Source: Clavulina sp. PMI_390 (lineage: Eukaryota > Basidiomycota > Agaricomycetes > Cantharellales > Hydnaceae). Taken from it: a stretch of 64,000 nucleotides of DNA. The translations under genes and the position numbers were made by a program. The stretch spans positions 1 to 64,000 of the forward strand of contig WIDE01000103.1 in assembly GCA_015039315.1 (NCBI GenBank), read 5' to 3'. The stretch's first letter is position 1; each line of letters opens with the position of its first letter. The notes beneath the pieces are model-generated. The model ran no database searches, was not told the DNA's origin, and saw nothing but the letters and a program-made list of their open reading frames with translations. This document shows positions 47,194-59,616 of the stretch, piece by piece.

Positions 47194-48719
47194 CTAGACG
47201 CCATCTTGTCCCGTGGCAGTGGAATCAATCGCCAAGGTTTGGAAACCAATGATTCCCTGGGTGATATCTTCATCCACCACATAGTAAAGGTTCCAGGCTC
47301 CGTAGGTGCCATTCTGTTGCGTCCACGGGCGATCTTCGTCATTGGTCGTGCGAGCATTCGCTAAGATATTATCTAAGTCAGCTGTGCACGTAAAGGATGT
47401 GATAGGTGCGAACTCACTGTCAAGGGTGTACGGGTAGACATTGGCTACTTGGGAGTAGAAATCTTCTCCAAAGAACGTTTGACCTGAAGTATACCGGTGT
47501 GAGTAATCAAGTCACTAAATTGATCAGGCCACGTGCGTACCCGTATGAGTGAGATTCCCTCCAACGTAGGTGCCGTTGCTGGTCACCTCACCACCAACAT
47601 GAACACGGACGTGGATATGAGCGGTACGGCCAGAGTACCAGCCCGGAACTGGCGAAACATGGAGGCCGTCAGAAATCCGATGCGATGGAAGATGGGCACA
47701 CGCGCTCACTCAAAGTGGTAAACTTCACATTCCCGTCAGCATCCGTCAGCTGCTGTCCACGGAGAAAGGTTTGATTGTCCGTGATAGTTGACCCAGCGTC
47801 ATTCTTGTCGCCGACGTGTTGGATGTCACCACTATACTCCGAAGTGTTATAAGGTGCAGTGTCGGTCGATATAAATCCGGCATATTCGCCTGTGGAGTTG
47901 CAAGACCAGATATCTGAAAAGGAATTCGCCGCAGTTTAGCCCTCCAGCTAGAGGCAGAATGATAAATAACCAACCGATAGCGGCATTCACAAGTGGCGCA
48001 CATGTGTTCGTGTCGATGAGGGAGAACTCTAAGTAGAATGGAATACCTATTGGAGTTTGTCAGGCAAACGATCATCAAGCTTGTGGATGAGTTTGCGTGA
48101 GACATACCGAGCTGGTTCTCAATGAGATTTTCACGTAGAGCCTCGCCAGCGACATAGTAAGGACCTTTAGAAAGCCACTCAGACTTTTGTCTAGTAGTCA
48201 TAAATCAGGTGCCTTACCTTCCTCTTGTTGAGGGGAGAGTGCACAAGCTCCATCGGAAGCCTGAGTCGTCTCCGATGCTGGAACCGCTCCAGACGTAGTT
48301 GAGGGGAAGCTCGTCAAAACCGAGGTGACGGCTGTGGCGGTCGCCGAAGCTCTGTCAATGAAGCAACACAGATAAGTAAATATTCTGGAGGATACAGGCT
48401 AAGAACGATAGACTTACGTGGTACCACCGCCAGCCGCGCCACCACCACCACCACCAGGACCGCCAGTGCCAGTAGGCATACTCTGGGAGCCGGAGGATGG
48501 TGGGGCCTGCCTGCCGATAATTTCGGCCCGCTTGTTGTGCATTCGGGCGATACGTGGCTCGTGACGAGCTTGCAGCGTCGAACGGCACTTGAGCAAGTCA
48601 TTTTGACGCTTGCCAAAGGCTTCGAGCTGATGACGATCCATAAGATCTGAATGACCGGGGTGCGCGAAGCCTACGAGGGCCTGAGCAGCAATGGCGACGA
48701 GTAAGGGTGAGAAGTGCAT
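47194..48719 (-). CDS. Secreted intradiol ring-cleavage dioxygenase-like protein
   Basis: Minus-strand gene starting with a signal peptide ('MHFSPLLVAIAAQALVGFAH') at 48719. A basic linker and a Gly-rich stretch follow ('GGPGGGGGGAAGGG'), then exons 'LSPQQEEGPYYVAGEALREN', 'IPFYLEFSLIDTNTCAPLVN', 'AAIDIWSCNSTGEYAGF', 'VPGWYSGRTAHIHVRVHVGG' and 'RPWTQQNGTYGAWNLYYVVD', ending 'STATGQDGV' at 47194. Tyrosine and HxH residues in the 'WYSGRTAHIH' segment fit the Fe(III) ligands of catechol/protocatechuate intradiol dioxygenases. Secreted fungal members are thought to act on lignin- or plant-derived catechols outside the cell. The substrate here is inference. Confidence 0.85.
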
Positions 48720-49334
48720 GCTGGGCTATGGATAGAGCTGGATTGGAGAGATCCTCTGGATCTTGTCGTGCTTTTATGCCCTTCGTCGAGCGAACGAGCC
48801 AATTCAACGACCCGCAAAGCTGGTGTCTCCTCGAAGGATGCTGCGCCGCAGCGAGAGGAATCCATAGTCGAAAGAAGCTTCAGATTTTGGCGGGATATTT
48901 TAGAGAATCTAACCGACTCTAGGCAGAGCCGGAGTCTGTTACCCCGCACTCTAATCAGTCACGAGCGTCGCTTTTGAGTCATCTGAGCGCAGGTCTAAGC
49001 TTTGCTGCATCATCGGATATGAACCTTATCCTATGCCCACAGCAAAGATTTAGACACCCTCAGGGGTCCTGTGGGAGCAGATTGCTGGTGAAAAAAGGAG
49101 TGGAGTTATTTTGGGGTGTGGTGTGGCCTTGGCGGTTAGTTACTGAAGCGCATCACTAGCATTGGAACGCCTGCGACTGCGATCAGGAGGCTCGCTGATG
49201 AGCTACTGGCGCGACCAGTGGAAACAGAGAAGCAAGAGTCACGCGAAAAGATTGACCAGCACCAATCAATTTTCGACAATTGCCTGCGGAGTCACATGGT
49301 GATCAATTTTTGTATTCACTCACATTCATGGAAA
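48720..49334. other. Intergenic up to the assembly gap
   Basis: Dioxygenase promoter side; no gene recognised before the Ns. Confidence 0.4.
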
Positions 49335-49814
49335 NNNNNNNNNNNNNNNNNNNNNNNNNNNNNNNNNNNNNNNNNNNNNNNNNNNNNNNNNNNNNNNNNN
49401 NNNNNNNNNNNNNNNNNNNNNNNNNNNNNNNNNNNNNNNNNNNNNNNNNNNNNNNNNNNNNNNNNNNNNNNNNNNNNNNNNNNNNNNNNNNNNNNNNNNN
49501 NNNNNNNNNNNNNNNNNNNNNNNNNNNNNNNNNNNNNNNNNNNNNNNNNNNNNNNNNNNNNNNNNNNNNNNNNNNNNNNNNNNNNNNNNNNNNNNNNNNN
49601 NNNNNNNNNNNNNNNNNNNNNNNNNNNNNNNNNNNNNNNNNNNNNNNNNNNNNNNNNNNNNNNNNNNNNNNNNNNNNNNNNNNNNNNNNNNNNNNNNNNN
49701 NNNNNNNNNNNNNNNNNNNNNNNNNNNNNNNNNNNNNNNNNNNNNNNNNNNNNNNNNNNNNNNNNNNNNNNNNNNNNNNNNNNNNNNNNNNNNNNNNNNN
49801 NNNNNNNNNNNNNN
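49335..49814. other. Assembly gap (480 N)
   Basis: Unknown bases; no inference is possible across it. The true gap length may differ. Confidence 1.
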
Positions 49815-51943
49815 CCAAGAATTTGCTGCATAGCCTCGAAAATTGCAGGAACCAATGAGAGCATCACTTGCAAGGATTGCATGGGAGTATATTTCTCCCA
49901 TTCGATCCGCAGCTATGGCCAAAGTAGCGCTGCGGGGCATTTGTATCCAGCGCCAGACGAATCATCACACGGGCGTAGAGATGCCAAACCTGGGGTCGCT
50001 ACTCTTGTCGGGCGCAAAGAAGGTTATTATAGTTCATGAAAGAGTGAGAAGGGTTCATCAGTAAAAACAATAGATAAGGTCCAAAGACCCGCTACAATGA
50101 AAATTTCGGCCAAATACTCTGCTGCGGTTTGGCAGAACCCTCAAGTGAGCAATTCTCCTGAGATGGTAGAATGGATGAAAGGTTCCGAATGTTTATACAG
50201 AGGCCCTTTAAAAGCAGAGCATATGCTCTTGAAGGGCGAGAGCGAGTGGTGTTCGAGAGAATATGCAGGATATGGTTGGAGCACGAGAGCAGCGGTTAGC
50301 GGGGCAGACCCTACGTTACTACCAAATCATGATGGAGAGATCCGTAGCTACCTTGATTGATAATATGACCGGTATGCAGACGTGAAGGAAATGGCGTTTG
50401 CTAGCCACCTGATACCAATCAGAGCTTCAGCATCGACGTGGAGCTCAGCAGATCTATGAAGGTAAGGGTCTGATGCTCACCTTACATACATTCCTCTGAG
50501 GGGTCTTAATCGCGGTTATAAAAATTAGGCGGGGAGTTTATGGCTAAGGATTAGGTCGGGAAGCCGGCGATAACCTAGCCACAACGAAGAGTGAAAGGGC
50601 GCTTCGTTCGAGAGATTCTTGCCTATCACTCTGTATATGACAGTACCAGATTTCTGGTAGAAATTGAAGAGTGGAGTTTCCGCGCTCACGAGGCAACAAC
50701 CTGCACTCTGAAGGAGGGGATAGATCAAACACGCCAATGCGGGATCCGAATGACCTACTTCCGGTTGCTTCGAATGGCACATTGACACTCGGCGAGGATA
50801 AATAGAGCATGCGATTTTGCCTCCATATCTCCTAAAAGGGGGCATTTACAAGCGGGGGTAGGTGCGCGGTCTCCCTGGCGGGGGTGGTGGCCCATTTCGA
50901 AAATATGCCACACTACAAGGAAACAAGAGGATGAAAGCGATATAGCACCATCGTATCGCGGTAATGAGCTAGCATTTAATGCGAGCTGAGGATTTTTGGG
51001 ATGGCAAGAAATAGGACGTTATGTACTCAGATGAGCAACGACAACCAGAACATCAACAGCGCTTGTGTATTGACACCGAGGGCGCTTGTTTGGTCCAATT
51101 CTTTCTGCCAAGGAGTGTTACTGGTTCCGAATCACCAGCAAGGGATACCGGAAAAAACCAACTGAACCACGACTTAGAGAGGGAAGGAAAATCTCCCTCG
51201 GTGTCACACTCCAGAGATAGAGTAACGAGCCCGAGCCAGGTACGACACCCTTGACGGCTCCTTCGCTCGGCTTGTTCCAAATGCTTCATTGACCTCGGAG
51301 GGCTTTTCATATAACACTCTCGCGGGATTAACATACTCTCATCTAAATGCAGTCCAAAACCGCTCCGCTAACTACTCCGGACAGCAGCTTCTGAAAATAT
51401 CACGGCCGTAATGATGCACCTCTCAACGGATGATTCACACAACCTTCAAGGTTATGAACTTTTCGAAGCTCCTCATCTCACATTTGGGTTTTTTGGCCCA
51501 TAAGCATTAGTAAGCCAACTACACTCTATTTATATTCTTCTCCGCTGACGTTTCATATGGAAGGGTAACTCTCTGCTCAATCTCGTTAACACTAGAGGTA
51601 CCAAGCATTGCAAGCAAGTCACGTCCATCAGCGGGTACCCCCCGCTGCCCCATGATAATGTACTACCATCGGATCCGAGTCTTCTACTTTCCCTCCCTGA
51701 GCCTTTGCATTTCTATTCATCACACTTCACATCTCCTTGCCTTTTTTGTGGTCGAATGGTTCTAGAATCGCCACTGCGCAATGATTGCCCCTCACTGGCC
51801 ACAAATCAATTATCTGGGACTCAATAGCACCATGAAAGTGCTCGGGTCTCCCACCTTCGGATAGATTATCACGCTATTATGGTATAAGTACCTGCGCTCT
51901 CAACGTCCTACAATCCCCTCCTACTCCATAAGCTTTACTTAAC
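49815..51943. other. Gene-poor stretch after the gap
   Basis: About 2.1 kb without a supported gene. Open frames around 50097-50360 and 50525-50845 have no splice or family support. The last 100 bases are the upstream region of NTF2-fold copy R1. Confidence 0.4.
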
Positions 51944-52660
51944 ATGGAATCGATCGCTGCTCAGGTCAGTAATCCTAGTCATCAATCGTCTCCCTAACTC
52001 ATTTGGGCCCAAAACATTAACAGTTCATTAACCAATACTACGGAGTCCTGGATGGAGAAAATCGCAACATCCTGTCGAATATATACGTCAGTGCCGCTTC
52101 AGATATGGCACTCATAGCGAAAAATTGACCATTTTTCAGCTAGATGATTCCGTACTCAAGTGGGATGACTCAACTTATCGAGGCACCAAGAAGATTGTTG
52201 ACTTTTTCAAGGTGTGATACTGTCGTCCAAAAACCACGAGCCTACGCCGTTGTGTCCCAGGTTAAACGAGTTGATACTATTTAATCTTACAGCGTGCACC
52301 AATGATGAACCACGAGAATGATTCCATCAAGGCCAGAGTCAATCAGGACGGCACAGTTGACGTTAAGGTGACTGGAAAGGTGCTGGTGAGCTACACATGA
52401 CCTTCCTGCATGAATCTGTCATGTATACTCACATAAAGTGGTCGATATTGGAATTAGATGGACTGGAAGAAAGCTTACTCGTTCACAGAGACCTTCAGAC
52501 TTGTCCGCAAGTCATACGACCTGGGCTTTGATATGTGCGTCAGATCTCCCATGATAGGACAGTGTAATTACTGAGTGATGCTAACTTTTCACTTGTTATG
52601 GCTGCCGTATGTAGTATGGAGCAGACCTTCACCAAGGAGTCACTCGGGAAAGATGATTAG
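51944..52660 (+). CDS. NTF2-fold small protein, paralogue R1
   Basis: Six exons: 'MESIAAQ'; 'FINQYYGVLDGENRNILSNI'; 'LDDSVLKWDDSTYRGTKKIV'; 'RAPMMNHENDSIKARVNQDG' and 'TVDVKVTGKVL'; 'MDWKKAYSFTETFRLVRKSY'; last exon 'MEQTFTKESLGKDD' with TAG at 52658-52660. About 123 residues, the usual size of NTF2/NXT1 proteins, with no extra domain. Landmarks: aromatic FxxxYY helix, W in strand 'LKWD', G-x-x-x-I-x-x-F, H-x-x-x-S-I-K-A, TG-K-V and FTETF. The fifth intron splits the AT|T codon, as in all copies. The tail is acidic/basic and differs from the other copies. Role unknown. Confidence 0.8.
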
Positions 52661-53746
52661 TACGGAAAATGCTCTTTTTTCAGTCTATGATACTAGTTTT
52701 GGTGCAATAAGCGTCAAAAAATACGAATTTCCAAGCTTGCTTTCCGATTCTAAATCTGGAAGCGAACCAGGTTGGCCTACTGTGTATGCCTAATCTCCTA
52801 CTGACCAGCTCAACGAAAAGGCTTCGAATTGTCCTTCCCTGAATCGCCCTTGCTTGTTATATGACTTCGTCTCGATTCTCTCCTGTAAGATAGAGTATGC
52901 TTCTCACACGCGCATCTGAGATAAGCACAACCGCTGCATGTGTCTCTTTTCTCCGCCTCGATCCTGCAGGATAGTGCGACAAGGAATGTATGAGGTAGCC
53001 ACGAGGCTATCTGTCTTGTTATGACGGCATACTGGGCGGTGGAGGTTCCAAGGCTCCCACCGTGCAAGTCCCGCCCGAGGTTCTTCCTCAATCTTCTCAT
53101 GTAGGCCTCCATGCCCGTCACCTTCACACTTCTTCGTTCTTGGTCTCGGCGCGATAGTGGTCCTCACCTGACCTCTGTACATTGTTTTACCATAACCCTC
53201 ACTGTCAGGTGACGTAAAGGAGCTCCACACTCAGACGTGTGAAATTAACTGGCTTGGCTGTTATCAAATCTCCAGCCGTGGCACACCAACGAGAGTTTAT
53301 CTGGCCTTGAGGGGCCTCTTCGACCCTCTTTTGATCCAACAAAAGTTCTCTCTCACATTCGTTGGTTTGATCGAAACAAATAACGACAGATCGCCAGTGA
53401 CTTCGATGATCGCAAAATTCACTTCCCGACTATTTGACATCTCCGACACTACATGCTCATCGCCGCGGAACTTCTCAGCGATATTCCGGACACTCATGAC
53501 GAACATTCATTGAACCTCATTCAGGATTCCGGAGTAGTTTGCGGTCCTAACGGTCTTTGGGATAGTGTCTCCGCTCTGCGACTGTCTTGGTTGGATCGTG
53601 TCACATGGGTACATATCGAATAATTCCGATGGCCTGTCCAATATTTCATAGCAAAGGGTTACCGATTTGAGGTGCTGAGCGGTATAAATTGGCTCTGTGT
53701 GAACATCAAGGATCATCTCTCACCACTTTCCTCACTCATCACATCC
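52661..53746. other. Intergenic between R1 and R2
   Basis: No gene with splice support; weak open frames on both strands. Confidence 0.4.
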
Positions 53747-54464
53747 ATGGAGTCAGACGCCGCCCAGGTTCGCACTCGAAGCACTATCCGCGCCTATATT
53801 AATAAAAATCTCTGCGCTCCTAGTTCGTCAAGCAGTATTATGCCTTCCTGGACATTCCCAGGGAGCGTGATATACTCAAAAGATGCTACGTGTGTTCAGA
53901 TAGTCTTTGCCTCCATGTATTGTTCCGTGACTCAATTAGCTCTTATCATTAGGATGATGAGTCCGAGCTCAAGTGGGACGGAGAATCTCACCGGGGCGAA
54001 CGCAATATCATGGACTTTCTCGAGGTTAGTCTGTTCCACCACACACCGCGGGGTGTGGAATGTTCACCTGAAGCGGTCTTCTCTATCCCGAAATTCAGAG
54101 AATGCCAGCCATGCACCATGACGCTCAGTCAGTCAAGGCCAGGGTGAACCGTGAGGGCTCAGTTGCTGTATCGGTGAAGGGGTTCATCTCGGTGAGGAGT
54201 CATCTTCTACAATAGCTCCGCTAGACGAAATTCTGAAATGAGGACCATGTCGCCTTAGTTGGATACTCCAATGTTGCGTCCGTTCAGCGAGACGTTCGAA
54301 GTCGTCCCCAGGCTGAACAGCGGAATGCGCTTCATGATGTGCGTGAACTCGCGGTCTCGCTTTCAGACGTTACGTGCGGCTAATACCCATAATTTCAATT
54401 TTCTCTCCTGTGGCGATCCCCTTTCAGCATTGAACAAGATTTCTCTTATGGGCATCACGATTGA
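53747..54464 (+). CDS. NTF2-fold small protein, paralogue R2
   Basis: Six exons: 'MESDAAQ'; 'FVKQYYAFLDIPRERDILKR'; 'DDESELKWDGESHRGERNIM'; 'RMPAMHHDAQSVKARVNREG' and 'SVAVSVKGFIS'; 'LDTPMLRPFSETFEVVPRLN'; 'IEQDFSYGHHD' with TGA at 54462-54464. Same exon phases as R1, with all core positions kept: YY, KWD, G-x-x-x-I, H..SVKA, VKG and SETF. About 123 residues. Most similar to R1 by its N-terminus (MES.AAQF). The tail is short and histidine-rich. Partner or ligand unknown. Confidence 0.8.
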
Positions 54465-55004
54465 GCCACTGACATGGCAATTGGGATGCCTCGTTTTGCG
54501 TCCAAAACTGCCTACAAATGTGTAATACACCCTTGTCAATCTGCTGTGTAAAAAAAGTTCAATACCAATGAAACCTGTTGATGCGCGTTCAGCTAAACTG
54601 GTGCTGCCTCGCGAAATGAAATGAGATTAGCTGGTGCTACTCCAAACTTCAGTCGTTGCTCGATGCACACATAGCTGGTTTAGCGTTCCTTAATGCGCAA
54701 CCTCCTGGTTGAGTGGATTTCACCTGACGAGCCGTAAGAGAGGACTCTAGCTCAATTGGCTCGATATACCACGTGTAGAAGAACATCGATTGAACTGAAC
54801 ATTTAATAGTCCCTAATAAGCGAGTGAGCACTTTCGGAATGAAGGTATTCCTATGTGGAACATATCTGAGCGATATACTAACCAAGACTGAAGACTAAGA
54901 AGGTAGAGAAAAGAGAACCAATTTACAAGAATGCAGAAAAATAGACGGAACAATGGCAGGAAGCCAGGTGCGTAGGGAGGCTACCAAACCGAGGGTGAAC
55001 TCCT
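54465..55004. other. Convergent 3' region, no gene seen
   Basis: Separates R2 from the minus-strand WSC gene; no coding signal recognised. Confidence 0.4.
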
Positions 55005-56799
55005 TCAGTTCCTCAGCCTACGCTTAGCAGGCGCAGCAGAGGACGTGGGCGGGCTCACGAGCGTCGTCACCGTCGTTGTAACCGTCGTGACGCTCTGCAC
55101 CGGCACGCTACCCGTGGAAGTGACGTCCTTCTCCACAGTCGTCGTATACGCCGAGTAACTCGGGGTACCTGTCTCGTATGTGCTCACGCTCGACGTCGTA
55201 CCAGTACCAACACTAGCAGTAGGCACCGTAGTGGTGTACAGCGCGTTCGTGTTGGTAGAGGCGTACGTGTAGATAGAGGTCGTTGAAGTGGGGGTCGTGT
55301 AGACGCTGTCTGTCTCGTACGTGCGCGTGTACGCAGAAAGGGAGTACGAGCTCGAGGGAATATATTCGACAGAAGCGGTACTGGTGACGTAGACCGAGGG
55401 AGACGAGGTCGTAGTCCCGTAGATGCTGCGGCTATAGGTCGTATAGCTCGTCGGCACAACGGTGTAGACCGTCGAGACAATGTCGCTCTCCACCGTGGTA
55501 GGGACCACGACCGTCTCACCCGAAGCGATAGTCGACGTGAACGTGACGGGCTTTACAGAAGTGACAGTGAGGGTTCTAGAAAGCGTGGTGAGAATGATGA
55601 CGGGCTGGACAACCGTCGTCAGAGGATCGACGAAAGACGTCGTGCCGGTAAAGATGGATAGGGTTCGCGAAATGGACTGGAATATCGTCGTGCTCTGGCT
55701 GGTCGTAGGCACTCCAGTAGTGACTGTGGTCGTCGCTGTCACCGTGGACAAAACGTCGGTAGGAATCGTGGTGGGGCCCGCGAGCTCGGTGAAGCTACTC
55801 GTTTCAACGACGTCGATCGTGGCCGTCTCCGTAGTTGGAATGGGGATATACGTGGACGTCGTCTCAGGAACATACGTCGTCGTCGTCACAGTATAGCCGA
55901 CTTCCAAGCTGGTAGTGTCCGTTTCCGAGGCGTAAACGCTCGTCGTGCCAGTCGCTTCGCCAGTCACCGTCGTGCTCGTCGTAATTGGGACCACAGCGGT
56001 AGAAGCTGTCTCCACCGCCACAGACACGGTAGTCGTGTAGCTATAAGGCACGATCACGGTCGTGCTCGTCGGCTCAGCAGCATAAACCGAAACGGAACCA
56101 GTGGAAGAGCCGTAGCTGGAGATTGTGGTAGTGAAAAGCGATTGGACAGGACGCGAAGTTGTGTAAGTGGTGGTGAACGTGGTGGTAGCAGGGCCAGACG
56201 GCTGCGGATGCGTGTAAACGTCCACGGCAGATGAACCACCGCACGTCAAAGCCGAGTTGCCTATAAAGTTGATAACGTATAGAACCACGGTCAAATCGAG
56301 GATTTGAGGCAAATAGATAAATAAAACGAAGAGGACGCACCGGAACAAGTGGAGGTGCAAACAGGATTGATGGATTTGGCTGTCCCAGCGGCGAGAGCAT
56401 TGCCGCAATAACAGTCGTTCCCGCGTTCCAGACCAGCCAACGCGTAACCGTACGCGTTGCACGTATCCATGCAGAGCTGAGGAGTCATGGAGGTGGATGG
56501 GCCAGTATGCACGGCCAGACCATCGCCGTTGGAGAGCTTATCGAGCGTGCACCCGTAGTACGTCCAAGTGCCATAGGTTTTGACTGGATTAATTGTCACG
56601 CGTTTGTGCAGGACACCATTGGGGTTGATTCCCTTGTTGCCGTAGCTGTTAGGGAAGACCAAAAAAGTCGATCAGTTTGCCGTGGAATCGCGGTAGACTA
56701 GATGGTGTTGAACCCGTACTGGATAGGGTTAGCATGAATGAGAGTTGGAGTAATGAGAGTGAATGTGCTGAACAGCAGAGCAAACGAGGCGGCGACCAT
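55005..56799 (-). CDS. Secreted WSC-domain protein with a long Thr/Val-rich stalk
   Basis: Minus-strand gene. The signal peptide 'MVAASFALLFSTFTLITPTL' starts at 56799. A first intron (about 56663-56735) joins to 'YGNKGINPNGVLHKRVTINP' and then a WSC domain: 'YYGCTLDKLSNGDGLAVHTG', 'MTPQLCMDTCNAYGYALAGL', 'ERGNDCYCGNAL' and 'CTSTCSG|NSALTCGGSSAVD', with paired cysteines. The remaining 400 or so residues are repetitive Thr/Ser/Val/Tyr, ending 'SSAAPAKRRLRN' at 55005. WSC domains bind carbohydrate; the stalk is a likely O-mannosylation rod. There is no C-terminal membrane helix or GPI-type hydrophobic end, unlike yeast Wsc sensors, so it is probably a wall or secreted protein. Confidence 0.82.
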
Positions 56800-58002
56800 G
56801 ATTATTGTGCAAAGCTAAAAGAGAGCAGCAGAGCACAGGTCAAAGGCCAACAGACGGGAAACGGAGGGAGGGAATGGAGGGAATGGAGGGAAGGAAAGGA
56901 AAATGATTTGTGATAGGCTCAACAAATGGGTGCCGAGTAAGGGACCGAGGGAGAAAATGCGTCGCCAAGCTGCGCAATTTTGCAATTCGCCCCTGTGTCG
57001 TCTTGTCAAGTCGATCGTTGCTGTCGATCCGCCCCTCCAAGGTAGAGCATTGTCACAAGCTTCCATTTGTCAGAGCAAACGCAATTCTCCTCCTGGCAAG
57101 TGTTCCCTGGCAGGTTTTTTTTTCTCGGCCAAACAACGATCACCGAGGGTGGGCGTCGGGGTGCCGAGGCCCGGTGGTGGACATGGCAACACCAAGCCTC
57201 GCATTCATTTGCAGGGATCTGCCGGGGTTTTGTCGGCGGCGTGCGATTCAGCGCGAGGCCTTCGTTGCCGTCGAGGTGATCATCGCGCCGATTGATGAGT
57301 GGGTAGCTCCCCCTTGAAACGTTCACTGAATCATCCCAGTCATCAAGGCGGTGTGTGGCTGAAACCTGAAACCCTCAATGGCGTTCACCTCACTCCTTCT
57401 CTCAATAGAAAGAATACCATGAAACGTCCACCGGCTGCACGTTGTTTGGGCTGCTTTCGTCGATATCAGGAGTGGCGTAAGCCTACCCGCGGAGCCCACG
57501 CAACACCGGCCTCTGATTTCGGTGTGATGTATTCAGGATCAGGATGCTCCTGTTGAGTGAAACATGAAGCTTCAGATATTGGTTGTAGCATGAATTGGTC
57601 AGCGTGACCCTAAACAAGCTTGAATCGCGAGTCTTCATCCGCCATAGAGCTCGATGAGCGGCCACCCTGAGCGTACGACGACGGCAGCTGCCGATGCGAT
57701 GATGGCGAATCTGCTTACCGCTATCCTCGCCGCTCATTCGCGCTAGTCTCAACTCTTTGGTTGTTTGCACAGCTCTACCCGCATGCCAGGTCTCATGAGC
57801 ATATTTGGTTTCTACGCCTCGACTTCTTGCAGTCACCAGGCACACCTTTGCTCCCAAAAAGTGTCGATCGAAGGCCTGAGTAGTCGCGTGAACCCCTGCT
57901 TCGCGCACAGTCTTGAAACTCAGACAGAATAAATCCAACTCTGCTCTCGTTGCTCCAGCATCTCCTTCATCCTCTCGCCCTCCACGCATAGCAGCGCACA
58001 TC
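56800..58002. other. Intergenic, nothing recognised
   Basis: A G/A-rich tract at 56865-56905 (repeats of 'ggaatggaggg') lies just upstream of the WSC start. No gene supported in the remaining 1.1 kb. Confidence 0.4.
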
Positions 58003-58852
58003 ATGAAAGCCGACAAGATCGCCGAGGCCGTAAGCGCTCTTCACACTCTCCTTGCCAAGCATCACGGCTCAACAAACCAACATCTATCCCACTTAGTTCG
58101 TTGCTTATTACTACAACGTTTTGGATAAAGGAAATCGTCATAAATTGGGCAACTTGTATGTATGTCAATCCCTCGCCGTACAGAGCTACCAGACGCCTCT
58201 CAAAATGTAACCGCCCCGCTCCGTTCCCTTCAGCGGGAGAACGCTCAACTGACTTGGGACGGCTTCACACACAAAGGCGTCCATAATATCATCGCTTTTC
58301 TCGAGGTGAGTTTAGAATGGCGCTGTGTCTCTTCCTTTGGAGGTCCGTTGGGGTGACCGTGAACTTGCAGAATGCCCCGGCCATGCGCCACACTCGAGAA
58401 ACAACAACAGTCCATGCAACTCCGGGGGACGACAGGATCTGCATCGTCGTGACAGGCACAGTTGTTGTGCGTGATTTTCCCGCCCCACAAACCGCTCCAC
58501 AAATTGATCAACTGACGACTTGGATGCGGGCCCGCAGATACATTGGGAGAACCTTTATGCTTTCACAGAGAGGTTTGAAATGATGCCCAAAATCACAGAA
58601 TTTGGGTACGAGATGTACGTATAGCTTTGCAGACTCTCTAGCCGCTCCTGTGCTATACTCATGACATGCTCTTCGTTTCTCGCTATTCCGGATGCATATA
58701 TCAGCTCAAAGCAAGTTTTTAATAAGAGGGCCATTGAAGAAGACGAAATGCGCGATTTCCAGGGCGTATCACACCAAACTCTAGAGTTAGATTCACTAAA
58801 ACGACACCATTACCGTTTTGGCTACTCCTATCCTGATGCTCAGGTCTCTTAA
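58003..58852 (+). CDS. NTF2-fold small protein, paralogue R3
   Basis: Exons: 'MKADKIAEA'; 'FVAYYYNVLDKGNRHKLGNL'; 'RENAQLTWDGFTHKGVHNII'; 'NAPAMRHTRETTTVHATPGD' and 'DRICIVVTGTVV'; 'IHWENLYAFTERFEMMPKIT'; last exon 'SKQVFNKRAIEEDEMRDF' continuing about 30 residues to TAA at 58850-58852. The core matches NTF2-fold members (YYY, LTWDG, G-x-x-x-I, H, VTG, FTERF). The last exon is longer than in R1, R2 or R5 and ends 'RFGYSYPDAQVS'; the extension may result from loss of an earlier stop, since R4 stops soon after the equivalent charged helix. About 165 residues. Confidence 0.74.
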
Positions 58853-59616
58853 TTCAGAGTCAGCTCTTAAATTTCGCTTGAACCAAGGGCTCGAAACGTA
58901 CTTGACTTGTTGTTCGGGCGACCTGCTCCGACAGCTGTGTGATTTTCACATGCACTCTTGTGTATATGTCTATTGCTACTTGGAATTGAATAAGCACCGG
59001 CTTAGAATGCCTTGTCTGGTCTTCGACTTGAAAATCGATCGTTGAGAGGGGAATCCCGGTCTCCAAATATTCGTGCGATGTCAATAGCTGATTGGCAGTC
59101 AGTGGACGCTCCCCGTCAGAGTTGATTCCACCTTCTACGCGAGTCCGAGGTAAGGTAGCTTTATGACTCGGATTCTTGAAGCTCCTGGGCGATAACTCGT
59201 CGCTCGAGAACGTACGCAGTATGTGGGCATGAGTCTCCTCGTGCTAAACCAGTGGATTGAAAGTTGCTTGGCCCTCGCCCTGCACGCGTAGTTCACAAAC
59301 AACCAGTGACCATATTAGTCTATGTTCCACCAAAAGAATCTTCCTGGCGGAGGATAAGAACCTTGGAACTATCGGCTCAGCTCTCATTTGGTCAATACAG
59401 CATTCAGATTGGCCGCATTCGTTGTTCTTTCACCGGGCTCGATGTCACCGTCAGGCCGCTTGTTAAATTTGAGTCTTGGACCGCTCAAACGATATATCAA
59501 ACATCTGTAAAAGGCATTTTGATTAGCCCTAAGCTTCCCAGAATAACTAATAGGATAAATACCAGCTTTCTCGTCTCAGCATCAGCATCAGTTCCCCTTC
59601 TCCTGTCCACTCCACG
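58853..59616. other. Intergenic; duplicated flank and an unexplained open frame
   Basis: 58905-58970 resembles 61355-61400, so the duplication that spread R3/R4-type genes carried 3' flank. A 118-codon plus-strand frame (59264-59620) without an ATG contains protein-like text ('VYVPPKESSWRRIRTLELSA') but no splice or family support. Confidence 0.3.

Noticed and set aside
49218..50039. Long frames across the N run
   Set aside because: Created by unknown bases.
50097..50360. 87-codon plus-strand frame after the gap
   Set aside because: Composition is not convincing and no neighbouring exon could be joined.
55480..55896. 138-codon plus-strand frame opposite the WSC stalk
   Set aside because: Antisense of a Thr/Val-rich repetitive coding exon; the composition (V, T, G) is a mirror effect.
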